Assembly (NCBI GenBank): GCA_023393895.1
Contig: JAEXBT010000205.1
Span: 1 to 9,253 of the forward strand
Length of the DNA: 9,253 nt
Reading direction: 5' to 3'
Source of the DNA: Pseudomonadota bacterium
Lineage (GTDB): Bacteria > Pseudomonadota > Gammaproteobacteria > Xanthomonadales > Xanthomonadaceae
The notes under the pieces were generated by a model. That model did no database searches, was not told the origin of the DNA, and saw nothing but the letters and a program-made list of their open reading frames with translations. Below, one piece after another: positions 1 through 6,207 of the stretch (position 1 is its first letter; every line of letters begins with the position of its first letter). The position numbers were made by a program, and so were the translations under genes.

Positions 1-350
1 ATGTAGTCGAAGCCGTCTTCGGCCATGTCCTTGAGGACCTTCTCCACGCCTTCCTTGGTCAGCGCGTCCTTGTCGCGGGTCTGCGACGCGGCCAGCACGT
101 ACAGGGTGTCGAACCGCTTGTCCTTGATCAGCGCCTGCTTGAGCGTGGCTTCGCCCTGGATCACGTTGACGAAGTCGTACACCACGCGGCGCTCGCAGCC
201 CATGATCAGGTCGAGGTTGCGCAGGCCGACGTCGAAATCGATCACCGCGGTCTTCTTGCCGCGACGGGCGAGGCCGGTGGCGATGCTGGCGCTGGTCGTG
301 GTCTTGCCCACGCCGCCTTTCCCGGATGTCACGACGATGATCTCGGCCAA
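1..350 (-). CDS. minD: Septum-site determining protein MinD (5' part, runs off the left edge)
   Basis: MinD is the membrane-associated ATPase that recruits MinC and, with MinE, oscillates between cell poles to keep the Z-ring at midcell. About 116 N-terminal residues are visible. They contain the deviant Walker A motif GKGGVGKT at residues 10-17 with signature lysine K11, the DFDVGLRNLDLIMGCERR block with D38 and D40, and ASQTRDKDALT further on, all very close to E. coli MinD. The protein begins (M)AEIIVVTSGKGGVGKT, which fixes the start at a TTG codon at 350. An AGGAG sits 7 nt upstream and there is no in-frame ATG near it. The C-terminal part and the amphipathic membrane-targeting helix lie outside the window. 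minC is upstream on the same strand; minE is expected downstream but is not visible. Identity is essentially certain. Confidence 0.97.
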   Translation of the reverse strand, partial: MAEIIVVTSGKGGVGKTTTSASIATGLARRGKKTAVIDFDVGLRNLDLIMGCERRVVYDFVNVIQGEATLKQALIKDKRFDTLYVLAASQTRDKDALTKEGVEKVLKDMAEDGFDY

Positions 351-357
351 GGGCTGT

Positions 358-362
358 CTCCT
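358..362 (-). promoter_or_regulatory. Shine-Dalgarno site deciding the minD TTG start
   Basis: On the minus strand AGGAG lies 7 nt before the TTG at 350. Together with the conserved MinD N-terminus beginning immediately after it, this selects TTG over a more distant GTG (390-392), which has no supporting homology. Confidence 0.75.
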
Positions 363-388
363 GCAGGTTGTGGTGGCGGCCGCGTCGG

Positions 389-404
389 CCACAAGGGATT
401 GTGG
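389..404 (-). other. Small hairpin in the minC-minD gap (minD leader)
   Basis: CCACAA (389-394) and TTGTGG (399-404) form a perfect 6-bp inverted repeat around a 4-nt loop, extendable by one G-U pair. It lies 39-54 nt upstream of the minD start. No T-run follows it in the direction of transcription, so it is not a standard intrinsic terminator. It could be a weak mRNA structure affecting minD translation or processing, or chance. A possible -10 hexamer for minD (TACGAT, minus strand, 434 to 429) lies just upstream, but no credible -35 accompanies it. Confidence 0.35.
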
Positions 405-504
405 TGCGCGCCGCAGGGGCGATGTGCCATCGTACCGGACTCCGCCGCCGAGCGGGGCATCCCTACGGACATGAATGGGCGGTTGGAAGATGGCGAGGGG
501 CGCG

Positions 505-1266
505 TCAGTCGAGCGCGGCGAATCGCAGTTCCTCGCCCTCGAGCCAGATCTGCACGGCCTTGCCATGAAGCTCGCGGGGGATGTCATCCAGCACCTTGTA
601 GTTGCCGGCGATCGCGACCAGTTCGGCGTGGAACTCGCGGCAGAAGATGCGGGCCTTCTCCATGCCCTGTGCACCGGCCAGCGCGCGGCCACGCAACGCG
701 CCATAGATGTGGATCGAGCCGTCGGCGATGACTTCCGCGCCGGCGCCGACCATGCCGACCACGGTCAGGTCGCGCTGGTCCGCATAGAGCTGCTGGCCCG
801 AGCGGACCGAACCGGCCTGCATCAGTCCGGGTTCGCTGGCGGTGGTGGCCGGGCGGGGCGCCACCGCGGGTTCGGATGCGACCGGCGCCTGGGCGGCAGG
901 TGTCGGCTCGTTGGTGGCGGCCTCTGCACGCTCGTACTGGGCGCGGAACTTGGCCAGCAAAGGCAGCCCGAGCTGGACGGCGAGTGCATCGTTCTCGCTG
1001 CTGCCGTAGGCCAGCGCGACCGGCAGCGATCCCGCCTCGCGCAGGGCCTCGATCAGTGCGCGCGCCTGATCCACGCTGGGTAGCTGGCTCATGCCGCCGA
1101 AATCGAGGATGACCGCGCCGCGGTCGAACATCTTCGGTGCGCGCGCAACCCGCTGGCGCATCTCCTCGGCCAGCGCGGCGACGTCGAATTCACGCACGCG
1201 CAGATTGGCGATGCCGACCTGGCCGATCTTCAGTTCGCCGGCGGTCTCGTAACTGGGCAGGCTCAC
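505..1266 (-). CDS. minC: Septum-site determining protein MinC
   Basis: MinC is the FtsZ polymerisation inhibitor that MinD brings to the membrane; it blocks septa near the poles. The 253-aa protein has both expected domains. The N-terminal FtsZ-inhibiting domain covers about residues 8-112 (GELKIGQVGIANLRV, AVILDFGGM, LPVALAYG). An Ala/Pro/Glu-rich linker spans about 113-150. The C-terminal beta-helix covers about 153-250, with R155-SGQ-158 and the IHIYGALRGRALAG block (about 185-198) that dimerises and binds MinD. The start is GTG at 1266, because AGELKIGQVGIA aligns with the MinC N-terminus. This GTG overlaps the TGA stop of the upstream acetyltransferase (GTGA), and only a weak GGAACC lies upstream, so translation is probably coupled. 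minD follows after 154 bp. Length is normal for the family. Confidence 0.96.
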   Translation of the reverse strand: MSLPSYETAGELKIGQVGIANLRVREFDVAALAEEMRQRVARAPKMFDRGAVILDFGGMSQLPSVDQARALIEALREAGSLPVALAYGSSENDALAVQLGLPLLAKFRAQYERAEAATNEPTPAAQAPVASEPAVAPRPATTASEPGLMQAGSVRSGQQLYADQRDLTVVGMVGAGAEVIADGSIHIYGALRGRALAGAQGMEKARIFCREFHAELVAIAGNYKVLDDIPRELHGKAVQIWLEGEELRFAALD

Positions 1267-1859
1267 GCGCAGGTTCCGGTCGGACGTTGGGCGATCTTCA
1301 GGCTACGCGGGCGCACCAGCCAGGGTACGTTGGGCAGCTGCCCGCCATAGGTTTCGCGGATCCACGCGTGGCTGCACAGCGGCTTCATCAGCATGCAGGC
1401 ACGGGTGCCGTCGGCCTGCAGGTTCTGGCCGACTTCGTGGAAGCCGAAGCTGCCATGGAAGAGCAGGGCAGGGTCGGAACCTTCCTGCATGAACACTTCG
1501 CAGACCAGTTCCGGATAGCGCGACTCGGCATAGGTCTGCACGTCGGCATAGAGCGCGCGGCCCACGCCACCGCCGCGGCGACGGCTGGCGACCACGATGC
1601 GGTCGATGTAGAGGAAGTCCGGATAGCGCTCGCGGAACCAGTGGAAGTTGCCGCTGTCGTGGCCCGAATCCGCGCCGAACGCGATCAGGACACCCGCCAG
1701 GTTGCCGTCGTGCTCGGCCACCCGGAAGTACTCGGCGGTGTCGAAGAATCGCCGCAGCCGGGCCGCGTCGATGGGCAGGATGCCGGGGCCGGCGGCGTTG
1801 TTGAGGGCAAGGACGGAATCCAGCTCGTGCTCGCGCACGTCGCGGATGGCAATCGACAT
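1263..1859 (-). CDS. GNAT family N-acetyltransferase
   Basis: This is a predicted acetyl-CoA-dependent N-acetyltransferase of 198 aa; the substrate is unknown. The fold is shown by an N-terminal IRDVREHELDSVLALNN helix start, the central strand YIDRIVV (84-90), the acetyl-CoA pyrophosphate loop RRRGGGVGRAL (R95-x-x-G98-x-G100), and a late LFHGSFGFHEVG (133-144) typical of the GNAT C-terminal strand. A C-terminal tail of about 40 residues (WIRETYGGQLPNVPWL) follows the core. ATG at 1859 is chosen because CGGAGA lies 7-9 nt upstream. An in-frame ATG at 1931 would put coding sequence upstream of the likely promoter and adds a non-conserved leader. Its stop overlaps the minC start, making it the first gene of a GNAT-minC-minD unit. 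Whether it acts on a division protein or is only co-expressed is unknown. Confidence 0.9.
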   Translation of the reverse strand: MSIAIRDVREHELDSVLALNNAAGPGILPIDAARLRRFFDTAEYFRVAEHDGNLAGVLIAFGADSGHDSGNFHWFRERYPDFLYIDRIVVASRRRGGGVGRALYADVQTYAESRYPELVCEVFMQEGSDPALLFHGSFGFHEVGQNLQADGTRACMLMKPLCSHAWIRETYGGQLPNVPWLVRPRSLKIAQRPTGTCA

Positions 1860-1902
1860 TCCTGTCTCCGGTAGGGCGGGCCGCCTGCGCGACCATGGCT
1901 GC

Positions 1903-1931
1903 ATTATCGCTTGCCCGACTGTCGCGGGCAT
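1903..1931 (-). promoter_or_regulatory. Candidate promoter for the GNAT-minC transcript
   Basis: On the minus strand GATAAT (1908 to 1903) matches five of six bases of the sigma-70 -10 box. ATGCCC (1931 to 1926), 17 bp upstream, matches three of six at the -35. Transcription would begin near 1896, giving a leader of about 36 nt before the ATG at 1859 and including its GGAG site. The -35 is weak and the call rests mainly on the -10 box and its placement. Confidence 0.45.
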
Positions 1932-1967
1932 GACTTCCGGGGCGGGTGATGGCGCGGCGGCTGTGGC

Positions 1968-1979
1968 TAAGATGCGCCA
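1968..1979 (+). promoter_or_regulatory. Candidate -10 box placing transcription start at the kinase ATG (leaderless)
   Basis: TAAGAT at 1968-1973 resembles the -10 consensus and is followed after only 5 nt by the ATG at 1979. A start 6-7 nt downstream of the -10 would fall on the A or T of the ATG. No Shine-Dalgarno sequence precedes the ATG, which agrees with a leaderless message. No good -35 is seen at 16-18 bp (GGTGAT at 17 bp). If translation instead begins at GTG 1946 or ATG 1949, this reading fails. Confidence 0.4.
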
Positions 1980-3187
1980 TGTTCGGCAGCATTTCCCATA
2001 CCCGCCTGCTCCGCTACGCCGGCCTGTTCACTTGGGCGATGGTGGGTGCGCCGCTGCTCTACACCACCTTCATCCTGAACCGCGGGGGGGCACATTCAGC
2101 GGTGCCCACGATCGGACCGTGGGGCTGGCTGGCCTACCTTGGCTTCGGTGCGCTGTACTTCGGCCTGACCCTGCGGATGGGCCAGCGCCAGCGTCGCGGC
2201 ATCGTCGATTACGGGCTGATGCTGGCCCTGCTGGCGTGCTCGGTGGCGGTCAGCCATTTCAGTGGCAGCGGCCTCGGCGGCATCCTGATGGTGGTGGCGG
2301 CGACCGCGCTGCCCTGGACCCTGCCACTGCCGTGGGCGATCGCGCTGTTGGCGGTCAGCCAGGCGGCGATCGCGCCGATCCTGGTGATCTGGCAGCAGTT
2401 CGACTGGCCCTCGGCGGTCCTGCAGTCGCTGATCTACGTCGGCCTGTGCGCCTTCGCCTTCATCACCGGGCTGGTGTCGCGCCAGCAATCCGAAGCGCGC
2501 GAAGAGCAGCGTCGGCTGAACGCCGAACTGCGGGCGACCCGCGCGCTGCTGGCCGAGAGCGTGCGCGTCAACGAGCGCACCCGGATCGCCCGCGAGCTGC
2601 ACGATCTGCTCGGGCACCACCTGACCGCGTTGAGCCTGAACCTTGAAGTGGCCGGGCACCTGTCCGAGGGCAAGGCCGCGGGCCACGTTCGGCAGGCGCA
2701 TACCCTGGCCAAGCTGTTGCTGACAGACGTGCGCGAGGCAGTCAGCCAGATGCGCGAGGATGCGGCCGCGCTCAACATCGCCGCCGCGCTGCGGCCGCTT
2801 GCCGAAAACGTGCCGAACATGGCGATCGCCATGGACGTGCCCGACGACCTGGTGATCGCCGATGCGGACCGCGCACACGTGCTGCTGCGCGCGGTGCAGG
2901 AGATCATCACCAACGCGGTGCGGCATTCGGGCGCGTCGCGGCTGCAAATCAAGGCCTGGCGCGATGCCGGCAACGTCTTCGTCGATGCGCGGGATGACGG
3001 TCGTGGCGCCGAGGCGCTGGCGCCCGGCAACGGGCTGCGCGGGCTGTCGGAACGGCTGCGCCAGTACCAGGGCACGGTGTCGGTCGATACCGCACCGAGC
3101 CGCGGATTCGCGGTGCGCTTGCGCCTGCCGCTGGGCGATGACATCACGCAGCCACCAGTGCTGCACGGGACCGGAGCAACGGGATGA
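1979..3187 (+). CDS. DesK/NarL-type membrane sensor histidine kinase
   Basis: This 402-aa kinase should autophosphorylate on a histidine and pass the phosphate to the regulator encoded next. The first 190 residues or so hold five to six hydrophobic segments (for example LLRYAGLFTWAMVGAPLLY, WLAYLGFGALYFGL, YGLMLALLACSVAVSHF and VLQSLIYVGLCAFAFITGLV), with no sizeable extracellular sensor domain. A charged, coiled-coil-like helix (about 170-205) leads into a HisKA_3 box, RTRIARELHDLLGHHLTAL, with phospho-acceptor H208. The HATPase_c domain follows, with N312 in EIITNAVRHSG, a G1 box D339-DGRG and GNGLRGL. This architecture resembles the lipid/temperature sensor DesK, but the signal here is unknown. 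I prefer ATG 1979 because of the adjacent TAAGAT; GTG 1946 or ATG 1949 would add up to 11 non-conserved residues. The stop overlaps the regulator start (ATGA). A run of seven G (2084-2090) lies early in the reading frame. Confidence 0.93.
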   Translation: MFGSISHTRLLRYAGLFTWAMVGAPLLYTTFILNRGGAHSAVPTIGPWGWLAYLGFGALYFGLTLRMGQRQRRGIVDYGLMLALLACSVAVSHFSGSGLGGILMVVAATALPWTLPLPWAIALLAVSQAAIAPILVIWQQFDWPSAVLQSLIYVGLCAFAFITGLVSRQQSEAREEQRRLNAELRATRALLAESVRVNERTRIARELHDLLGHHLTALSLNLEVAGHLSEGKAAGHVRQAHTLAKLLLTDVREAVSQMREDAAALNIAAALRPLAENVPNMAIAMDVPDDLVIADADRAHVLLRAVQEIITNAVRHSGASRLQIKAWRDAGNVFVDARDDGRGAEALAPGNGLRGLSERLRQYQGTVSVDTAPSRGFAVRLRLPLGDDITQPPVLHGTGATG

Positions 3188-3825
3188 TCAAGGTATTCTT
3201 GGTGGATGACCAGACGCTGGTACGGCAGGGCGTGCGCTCCCTGCTGGCACTGGCCGAGGGCATCGAGGTGGTGGCCGAGGCGGCCGATGGCCGCGAGGCG
3301 GTCGAGCGTATCCCGCAAGTCGCGCCCGACGTGGTGCTGATGGACATGCGGATGCCGGTGATGTCCGGCCTCGAGGCGCTGCAGGCGCTCTCGCGCAGCC
3401 AGCAGCTGCCGCCGACCATCATCCTCACCACCTTCGACGACGACCAGCTGGTGCTGGCCGGACTCAAGGCCGGTGCGCGCGGCTACCTGCTCAAGGATGT
3501 CTCGCTGGAGCAGCTGGTCGGCGCCATCCAGACCGTCGCGGCCGGCGGGTCGTTGGTGCAGCCGGCGGTGACCCAGCGCCTGCTCTCGGGGCTCGAGCAC
3601 ATGCAGAACGCCTTCGTCAGCCTGGAGCGGCCGGACCCGCTGACCGAACGGGAAACCGAGATCCTGCGGCTGATGGCCGGCGGTTTTTCCAACAAGGAGA
3701 TCGCCAACTCGCTGGGCGTGGCCGAGGGCACCATCAAGAACCACGTCTCAAGCATCCTCAGCAAGCTCGGCGTGCGCGACCGTACCCGCGCGGTGCTCAA
3801 GGCCTTCGAGCTGCAACTGGTCTGA
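3184..3825 (+). CDS. NarL/FixJ-family response regulator (LuxR-type DNA-binding)
   Basis: This is the cognate transcription regulator of the preceding kinase, 213 aa. The receiver domain (about 2-118) has the acidic pair D8-D9, phospho-acceptor D54 in VLMDMRMPVMSG, T82 and K104 in GYLLKD, so all switch residues are present. After a linker, a LuxR/GerE helix-turn-helix occupies about 152-205 (LTERETEILRLMAGG, NKEIANSLGVAEGTIKNHV, SSILSKLGVRDRTRAV). The start ATG at 3184 overlaps the kinase stop by ATGA and has GGAG 7 nt upstream (3173-3176). It most resembles DesR-like regulators, but no fatty-acid desaturase gene is beside it, so the regulon cannot be inferred from context. The gene ends the two-gene operon; I saw no convincing intrinsic terminator after it. 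Confidence 0.95.
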   Translation: MIKVFLVDDQTLVRQGVRSLLALAEGIEVVAEAADGREAVERIPQVAPDVVLMDMRMPVMSGLEALQALSRSQQLPPTIILTTFDDDQLVLAGLKAGARGYLLKDVSLEQLVGAIQTVAAGGSLVQPAVTQRLLSGLEHMQNAFVSLERPDPLTERETEILRLMAGGFSNKEIANSLGVAEGTIKNHVSSILSKLGVRDRTRAVLKAFELQLV

Positions 3826-3870
3826 GCGCGCGGTCGGGCCGGCCGCCGCCGGTGCGCCCCGGTATGGATG

Positions 3871-3896
3871 CGCGGGCGCGGCACCCGCGAAAAAAA
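3871..3896. other. GC hairpin followed by a run of seven A
   Basis: CGCGGG (3871-3876) and CCCGCG (3884-3889) form a 6-bp perfect stem with a 7-nt loop, directly followed on the plus strand by AAAAAAA (3890-3896). On the plus strand an A-run after the stem does not make a terminator. On the minus strand the T-run comes before the stem, again the wrong order. It may be a structural element or a site acting with the promoter about 35 bp downstream. Function unknown. Confidence 0.3.
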
Positions 3897-3929
3897 GCCG
3901 GTGACATGTCGCGCCGCGCCATCGGTGTT

Positions 3930-3938
3930 TGTTAGGAT
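3930..3938 (+). promoter_or_regulatory. Candidate extended -10 promoter for the SRPBCC/GyrI-like gene
   Basis: TGTTAGGAT at 3930-3938 fits an extended -10 element (TG-N-TAGGAT; the hexamer differs from TATAAT at two positions). No -35 is evident at the usual distance, which extended -10 promoters can tolerate. Transcription would start near 3945, giving a leader of about 44 nt before the ATG at 3989. The rest of the 3826-3988 gap is GC-rich, with no gene seen. Confidence 0.4.
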
Positions 3939-3988
3939 TGCGAATCCGCGACCCCGCGACGGCTCCGGCCGCCTTGGAGAACCCCCGA

Positions 3989-5062
3989 ATGACCCGTTTG
4001 ATCGAGATTCTGATTTCCCTGGCGATCGTCGCCGTGCTGTTCCTGCTGGTCTCCCTGGTGCTGCCGTCGCACCGCAATGTCTCCGAGTCGGTGGAGACGA
4101 ACCGTCGCCAGACCATCGTGTTCGACGTGGTCAACAGCTTCGGACGCTTCCGGGACTGGAACGCGATCCCCGCGCGCGATCCGGCCGTTCAGCTCAAGAC
4201 CTCCGGCCCGAGCGAGGGCAAGGGCGCCAAGATCGAGTACGCCTCGAAGGAGAAGGCGATCGGCAGCGGCGCCTGGACCATCAGCGAGAGCACGCCGAAG
4301 AGCAAGGTCAGCTACGCGATCGAGAACGACGACTTCGGCACCAACAAGCGTTCCACGATCACGCTTACCCCGACCGGGCGCAACAACCGCAACGTCAAGA
4401 TCACCCAGACCTATGACGTCGATTACGGCTTCAACCTGCTGGGTCGCTTCGCCGGCCTGTACGTCAACAGCTACATGGGCGAAGACATCAAGATCGGCCT
4501 GGCGCGCCTGAGCCACATGCTGGCCGGCATCCCCAACCAGGACTACGGCATCGCCAACAGCCGACTGACCGGACTGGAGCTGGTGAACATCCCGGCCGAG
4601 CACGTGCTGTTCGTGAACTCCGGTGCGATCAAGCGTGACGATGGCACGATCCAGTCGTCGATCGCCTCCAACCAGGAGTGGATCAAGCGCACGATGGAAG
4701 CCAACGGTCTGGAGGCCGTGGGTCCGGTCCGCATCATCACCAACGAGCTGGGTCGCGAGACCTACAACTTCGACGTGGTCCAGGTCGTCCGCAAGACCGG
4801 CGCAACCGGCCCGGCGGGTGCCGCGCTGACGGTGAACACCCAGGGCCCGGTCAAGTACCAGCTGAACGCGGACCGCCGCGCCGCGCGTGGCAAGTTCACC
4901 GGCTATTTCGCCGAGCTCGAGGCCATGCGCAACGCCGTGCGTGCATGGGCCGCGGTGCGTGGCTACGAGGTGGTGGACCGCCCGTATGAGATCTACACCG
5001 GCGGCGTTGGCCCGGCGTTCACCGAGAACGGTGGCTTCGAGCTCTACTGGCCGGTGAAGTAA
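3989..5062 (+). CDS. Membrane-anchored SRPBCC (polyketide cyclase-like) and GyrI-like effector-binding protein
   Basis: This 357-aa protein joins two ligand-binding folds behind a membrane anchor. Residues 4-26 are a single hydrophobic helix (IEILISLAIVAVLFLLVSLVL) interrupted by no charged residue after E6. Residues of about 35-178 look like an SRPBCC/polyketide-cyclase domain (QTIVFDVVNSFGRFRDWNAI, then GAWTISE and a run of beta strands). Residues of about 193-357 look like a GyrI/AraC effector-binding domain (LELVNIPAEHVLFVN, ending in GGFELYWPVK). No DNA-binding domain is present, so it is not a standard AraC regulator. ATG 3989 is preceded by GGAGA 9 nt upstream; the upstream in-frame TTG lies inside the candidate promoter. 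It is transcribed alone, with a promoter candidate before it and a terminator after it. Homologues are usually annotated only as SRPBCC family proteins; the ligand and role are unknown. Confidence 0.85.
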   Translation: MTRLIEILISLAIVAVLFLLVSLVLPSHRNVSESVETNRRQTIVFDVVNSFGRFRDWNAIPARDPAVQLKTSGPSEGKGAKIEYASKEKAIGSGAWTISESTPKSKVSYAIENDDFGTNKRSTITLTPTGRNNRNVKITQTYDVDYGFNLLGRFAGLYVNSYMGEDIKIGLARLSHMLAGIPNQDYGIANSRLTGLELVNIPAEHVLFVNSGAIKRDDGTIQSSIASNQEWIKRTMEANGLEAVGPVRIITNELGRETYNFDVVQVVRKTGATGPAGAALTVNTQGPVKYQLNADRRAARGKFTGYFAELEAMRNAVRAWAAVRGYEVVDRPYEIYTGGVGPAFTENGGFELYWPVK

Positions 5063-5084
5063 GCCGATCCGCCAGGCCGCATTT

Positions 5085-5117
5085 CACGACGCCGCGCAAC
5101 CCGCGGCGTTCGTGTTT
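5085..5117 (+). terminator. Probable intrinsic terminator after the SRPBCC/GyrI-like gene
   Basis: CACGACGCCGCG (5085-5096) pairs with CGCGGCGTTCGTG (5102-5114), giving a 12-bp stem with one bulged T and a 5-nt loop. TTT follows (5115-5117). The stem is strong and GC-rich, but the T-run is short, so efficiency is uncertain. It lies 22 bp after the stop codon and before the Shine-Dalgarno of the next gene, a natural place for termination. Confidence 0.55.
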
Positions 5118-5118
5118 C

Positions 5119-5138
5119 AGGAGACCAGCGAGGAGACC
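5119..5138 (+). repeat. Short direct repeat of AGGAGACC carrying two Shine-Dalgarno-like sites
   Basis: AGGAGACC occurs at 5119-5126 and again at 5131-5138, 4 nt apart. The second copy places AGGAG 5 nt before the ATG at 5141 and is the likely ribosome-binding site; the first is too far upstream. It may be a small local duplication. Confidence 0.5.
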
Positions 5139-5140
5139 CG

Positions 5141-5533
5141 ATGATCATGCCGATGCGTGCCCCATTGAACGAGCGCCAGATGCGTCAGCGGTTCTGGCTG
5201 GCCGCAGCCGGTTCGCTGCTGGCCGGCCTCGCGGTGGCGCTGGCTGCCTATGCCGCGCATGCATCCGGACTGGATGCGGAAACGCGCGCGGGTCTTTCGA
5301 ATGCCTGCCTGATCGCTTTGGCGCATGGCGTGGCGCTCGCGGCACTGGGGCCGCTGGCGGTGCGCAGGATGGCGCTGCTCGGCCTGGCGGCGATCGGGTT
5401 GGGCACGCTGCTGTTCACCGGCAGCGTTGCGGCTGCAGCGCTCGGCTGGGGACCGTCCACCTTGGCGCCCGCGGGCGGCGTGCTGATGATCGTCGGCTGG
5501 TTGGCGCACGCGCTCGGGCAGTGGCGACGCTGA
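5141..5533 (+). CDS. DUF423 family small integral membrane protein
   Basis: This 130-aa protein has four predicted membrane helices, at about residues 18-41, 55-70, 78-101 and 107-125. The pattern matches the DUF423 (YgdD-like) family: a first helix ending in an AYAAHA motif in place of the usual GAFGAH, then helix 2 beginning with ALAHGVALAALG, a third helix containing LLFTGS and a last helix beginning PAGGVLMIVGW. The family has no established function. ATG 5141 follows AGGAG by 5 nt; ATG 5147 is a possible alternative. The C-terminus overlaps the GTG start of the DNA glycosylase by 13 nt, so the two are probably co-translated. A functional link between them is not evident. Confidence 0.82.
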   Translation: MIMPMRAPLNERQMRQRFWLAAAGSLLAGLAVALAAYAAHASGLDAETRAGLSNACLIALAHGVALAALGPLAVRRMALLGLAAIGLGTLLFTGSVAAAALGWGPSTLAPAGGVLMIVGWLAHALGQWRR

Positions 5534-6207
5534 AGACCCGGCATCCACGCGGCTTCGACACCGAAGTCGCGGAAGCCCATCTGGCACACTGCGATCGCAG
5601 GCTGGCGCGCTGGATCGCGCGACTTGGCCCGATCGGTCAGCAGGCGCAGTGGCGGGGCCGCTTCGACCCGGCCGATGCCCTGGCCCGTGCGATCCTCTAC
5701 CAGCAGCTGTCGGGGAAGGCGGCTGCCACCATCGTCGGGCGGGTGGAGGTGGCGATCGACAGCCGCCGGCTGAATGGCGAGACGCTGGGGCGGGTCGATG
5801 ACGCCACGCTGCGTGCCTGCGGCGTATCCGGCAACAAGGCACTGGCATTGCGCGACCTGGCGCGGCGCGAGGCCGACGGCGAGATCCCGACGATGGCGCA
5901 GCTGTCGTGGATGGACGAGGCCGCGATCATCGACGCGCTGGTGCCGGTACGCGGCATCGGGCGCTGGACGGTGGAAATGATGCTGATGTTCCGGCTTGGC
6001 CGCCCCGACGTGCTGCCGGTGGACGACCTCGGCATCCGCAAGGGCATCCAGGTGCTCGATGGACTGGCCGCGCTGCCCACGCCCCGGGAAGCGCTGACGC
6101 GCGGCATGCGCTGGGCGCCGTTTCGCACGCAGGCCAGTTTTCATCTGTGGCGGATCGCCGATGCCGGCGGCGGGGCGAAGACCGCGACCCGGCGCTCGCA
6201 GGATTAG
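5521..6207 (+). CDS. DNA-3-methyladenine glycosylase II-like (AlkA type, HhH-GPD)
   Basis: This is a base-excision repair glycosylase expected to remove alkylated purines such as 3-methyladenine, leaving an abasic site. The 228-aa protein covers the HhH-GPD core without the N-terminal domain of E. coli AlkA. Visible features are FDPADALARAILYQQLSGKAA (about 48-68), GVSGNKALALRDLA, the helix-hairpin-helix VPVRGIGRWTVEMML (141-155), and the catalytic aspartate in LPVDDLGIRKG, D169 by alignment with AlkA D238. GTG 5521 is the only reasonable start. It lies inside the end of the DUF423 gene and has only a poor Shine-Dalgarno, which suggests coupling. The TAG stop overlaps the stop of the convergent M15 gene by 4 bp. 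The family is clear; exact substrate range (alkA or mag type) is not, so I give no symbol. Confidence 0.93.
   Translation: MATLKTRHPRGFDTEVAEAHLAHCDRRLARWIARLGPIGQQAQWRGRFDPADALARAILYQQLSGKAAATIVGRVEVAIDSRRLNGETLGRVDDATLRACGVSGNKALALRDLARREADGEIPTMAQLSWMDEAAIIDALVPVRGIGRWTVEMMLMFRLGRPDVLPVDDLGIRKGIQVLDGLAALPTPREALTRGMRWAPFRTQASFHLWRIADAGGGAKTATRRSQD

Noticed and set aside
475..1083. A 202-codon plus-strand open frame opposite minC
   Set aside because: minC on the other strand is certain from its two domains. The plus frame has no motif, and its composition mirrors minC codons.
1263..1931. Longer 222-aa form of the acetyltransferase starting at ATG 1931
   Set aside because: The extra 24 residues are unlike a GNAT N-terminus, the start lies upstream of the GATAAT promoter candidate, and ATG 1859 has a good GGAG site.
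2434..3744. A 436-codon minus-strand open frame opposite the kinase and response regulator
   Set aside because: The plus strand encodes an unmistakable HisKA_3/HATPase kinase and a NarL-type regulator with all key residues. The minus translation has no domain pattern and is a GC-rich shadow.
3871..3896. Intrinsic terminator for the response regulator gene
   Set aside because: The stem is followed by A residues rather than T on the plus strand, and on the minus strand the T-run precedes the stem; neither orientation fits.
3929..5062. Longer form of the SRPBCC/GyrI-like protein from TTG 3929
   Set aside because: It begins inside the extended -10 element, and ATG 3989 has GGAGA upstream and begins directly at the membrane helix.
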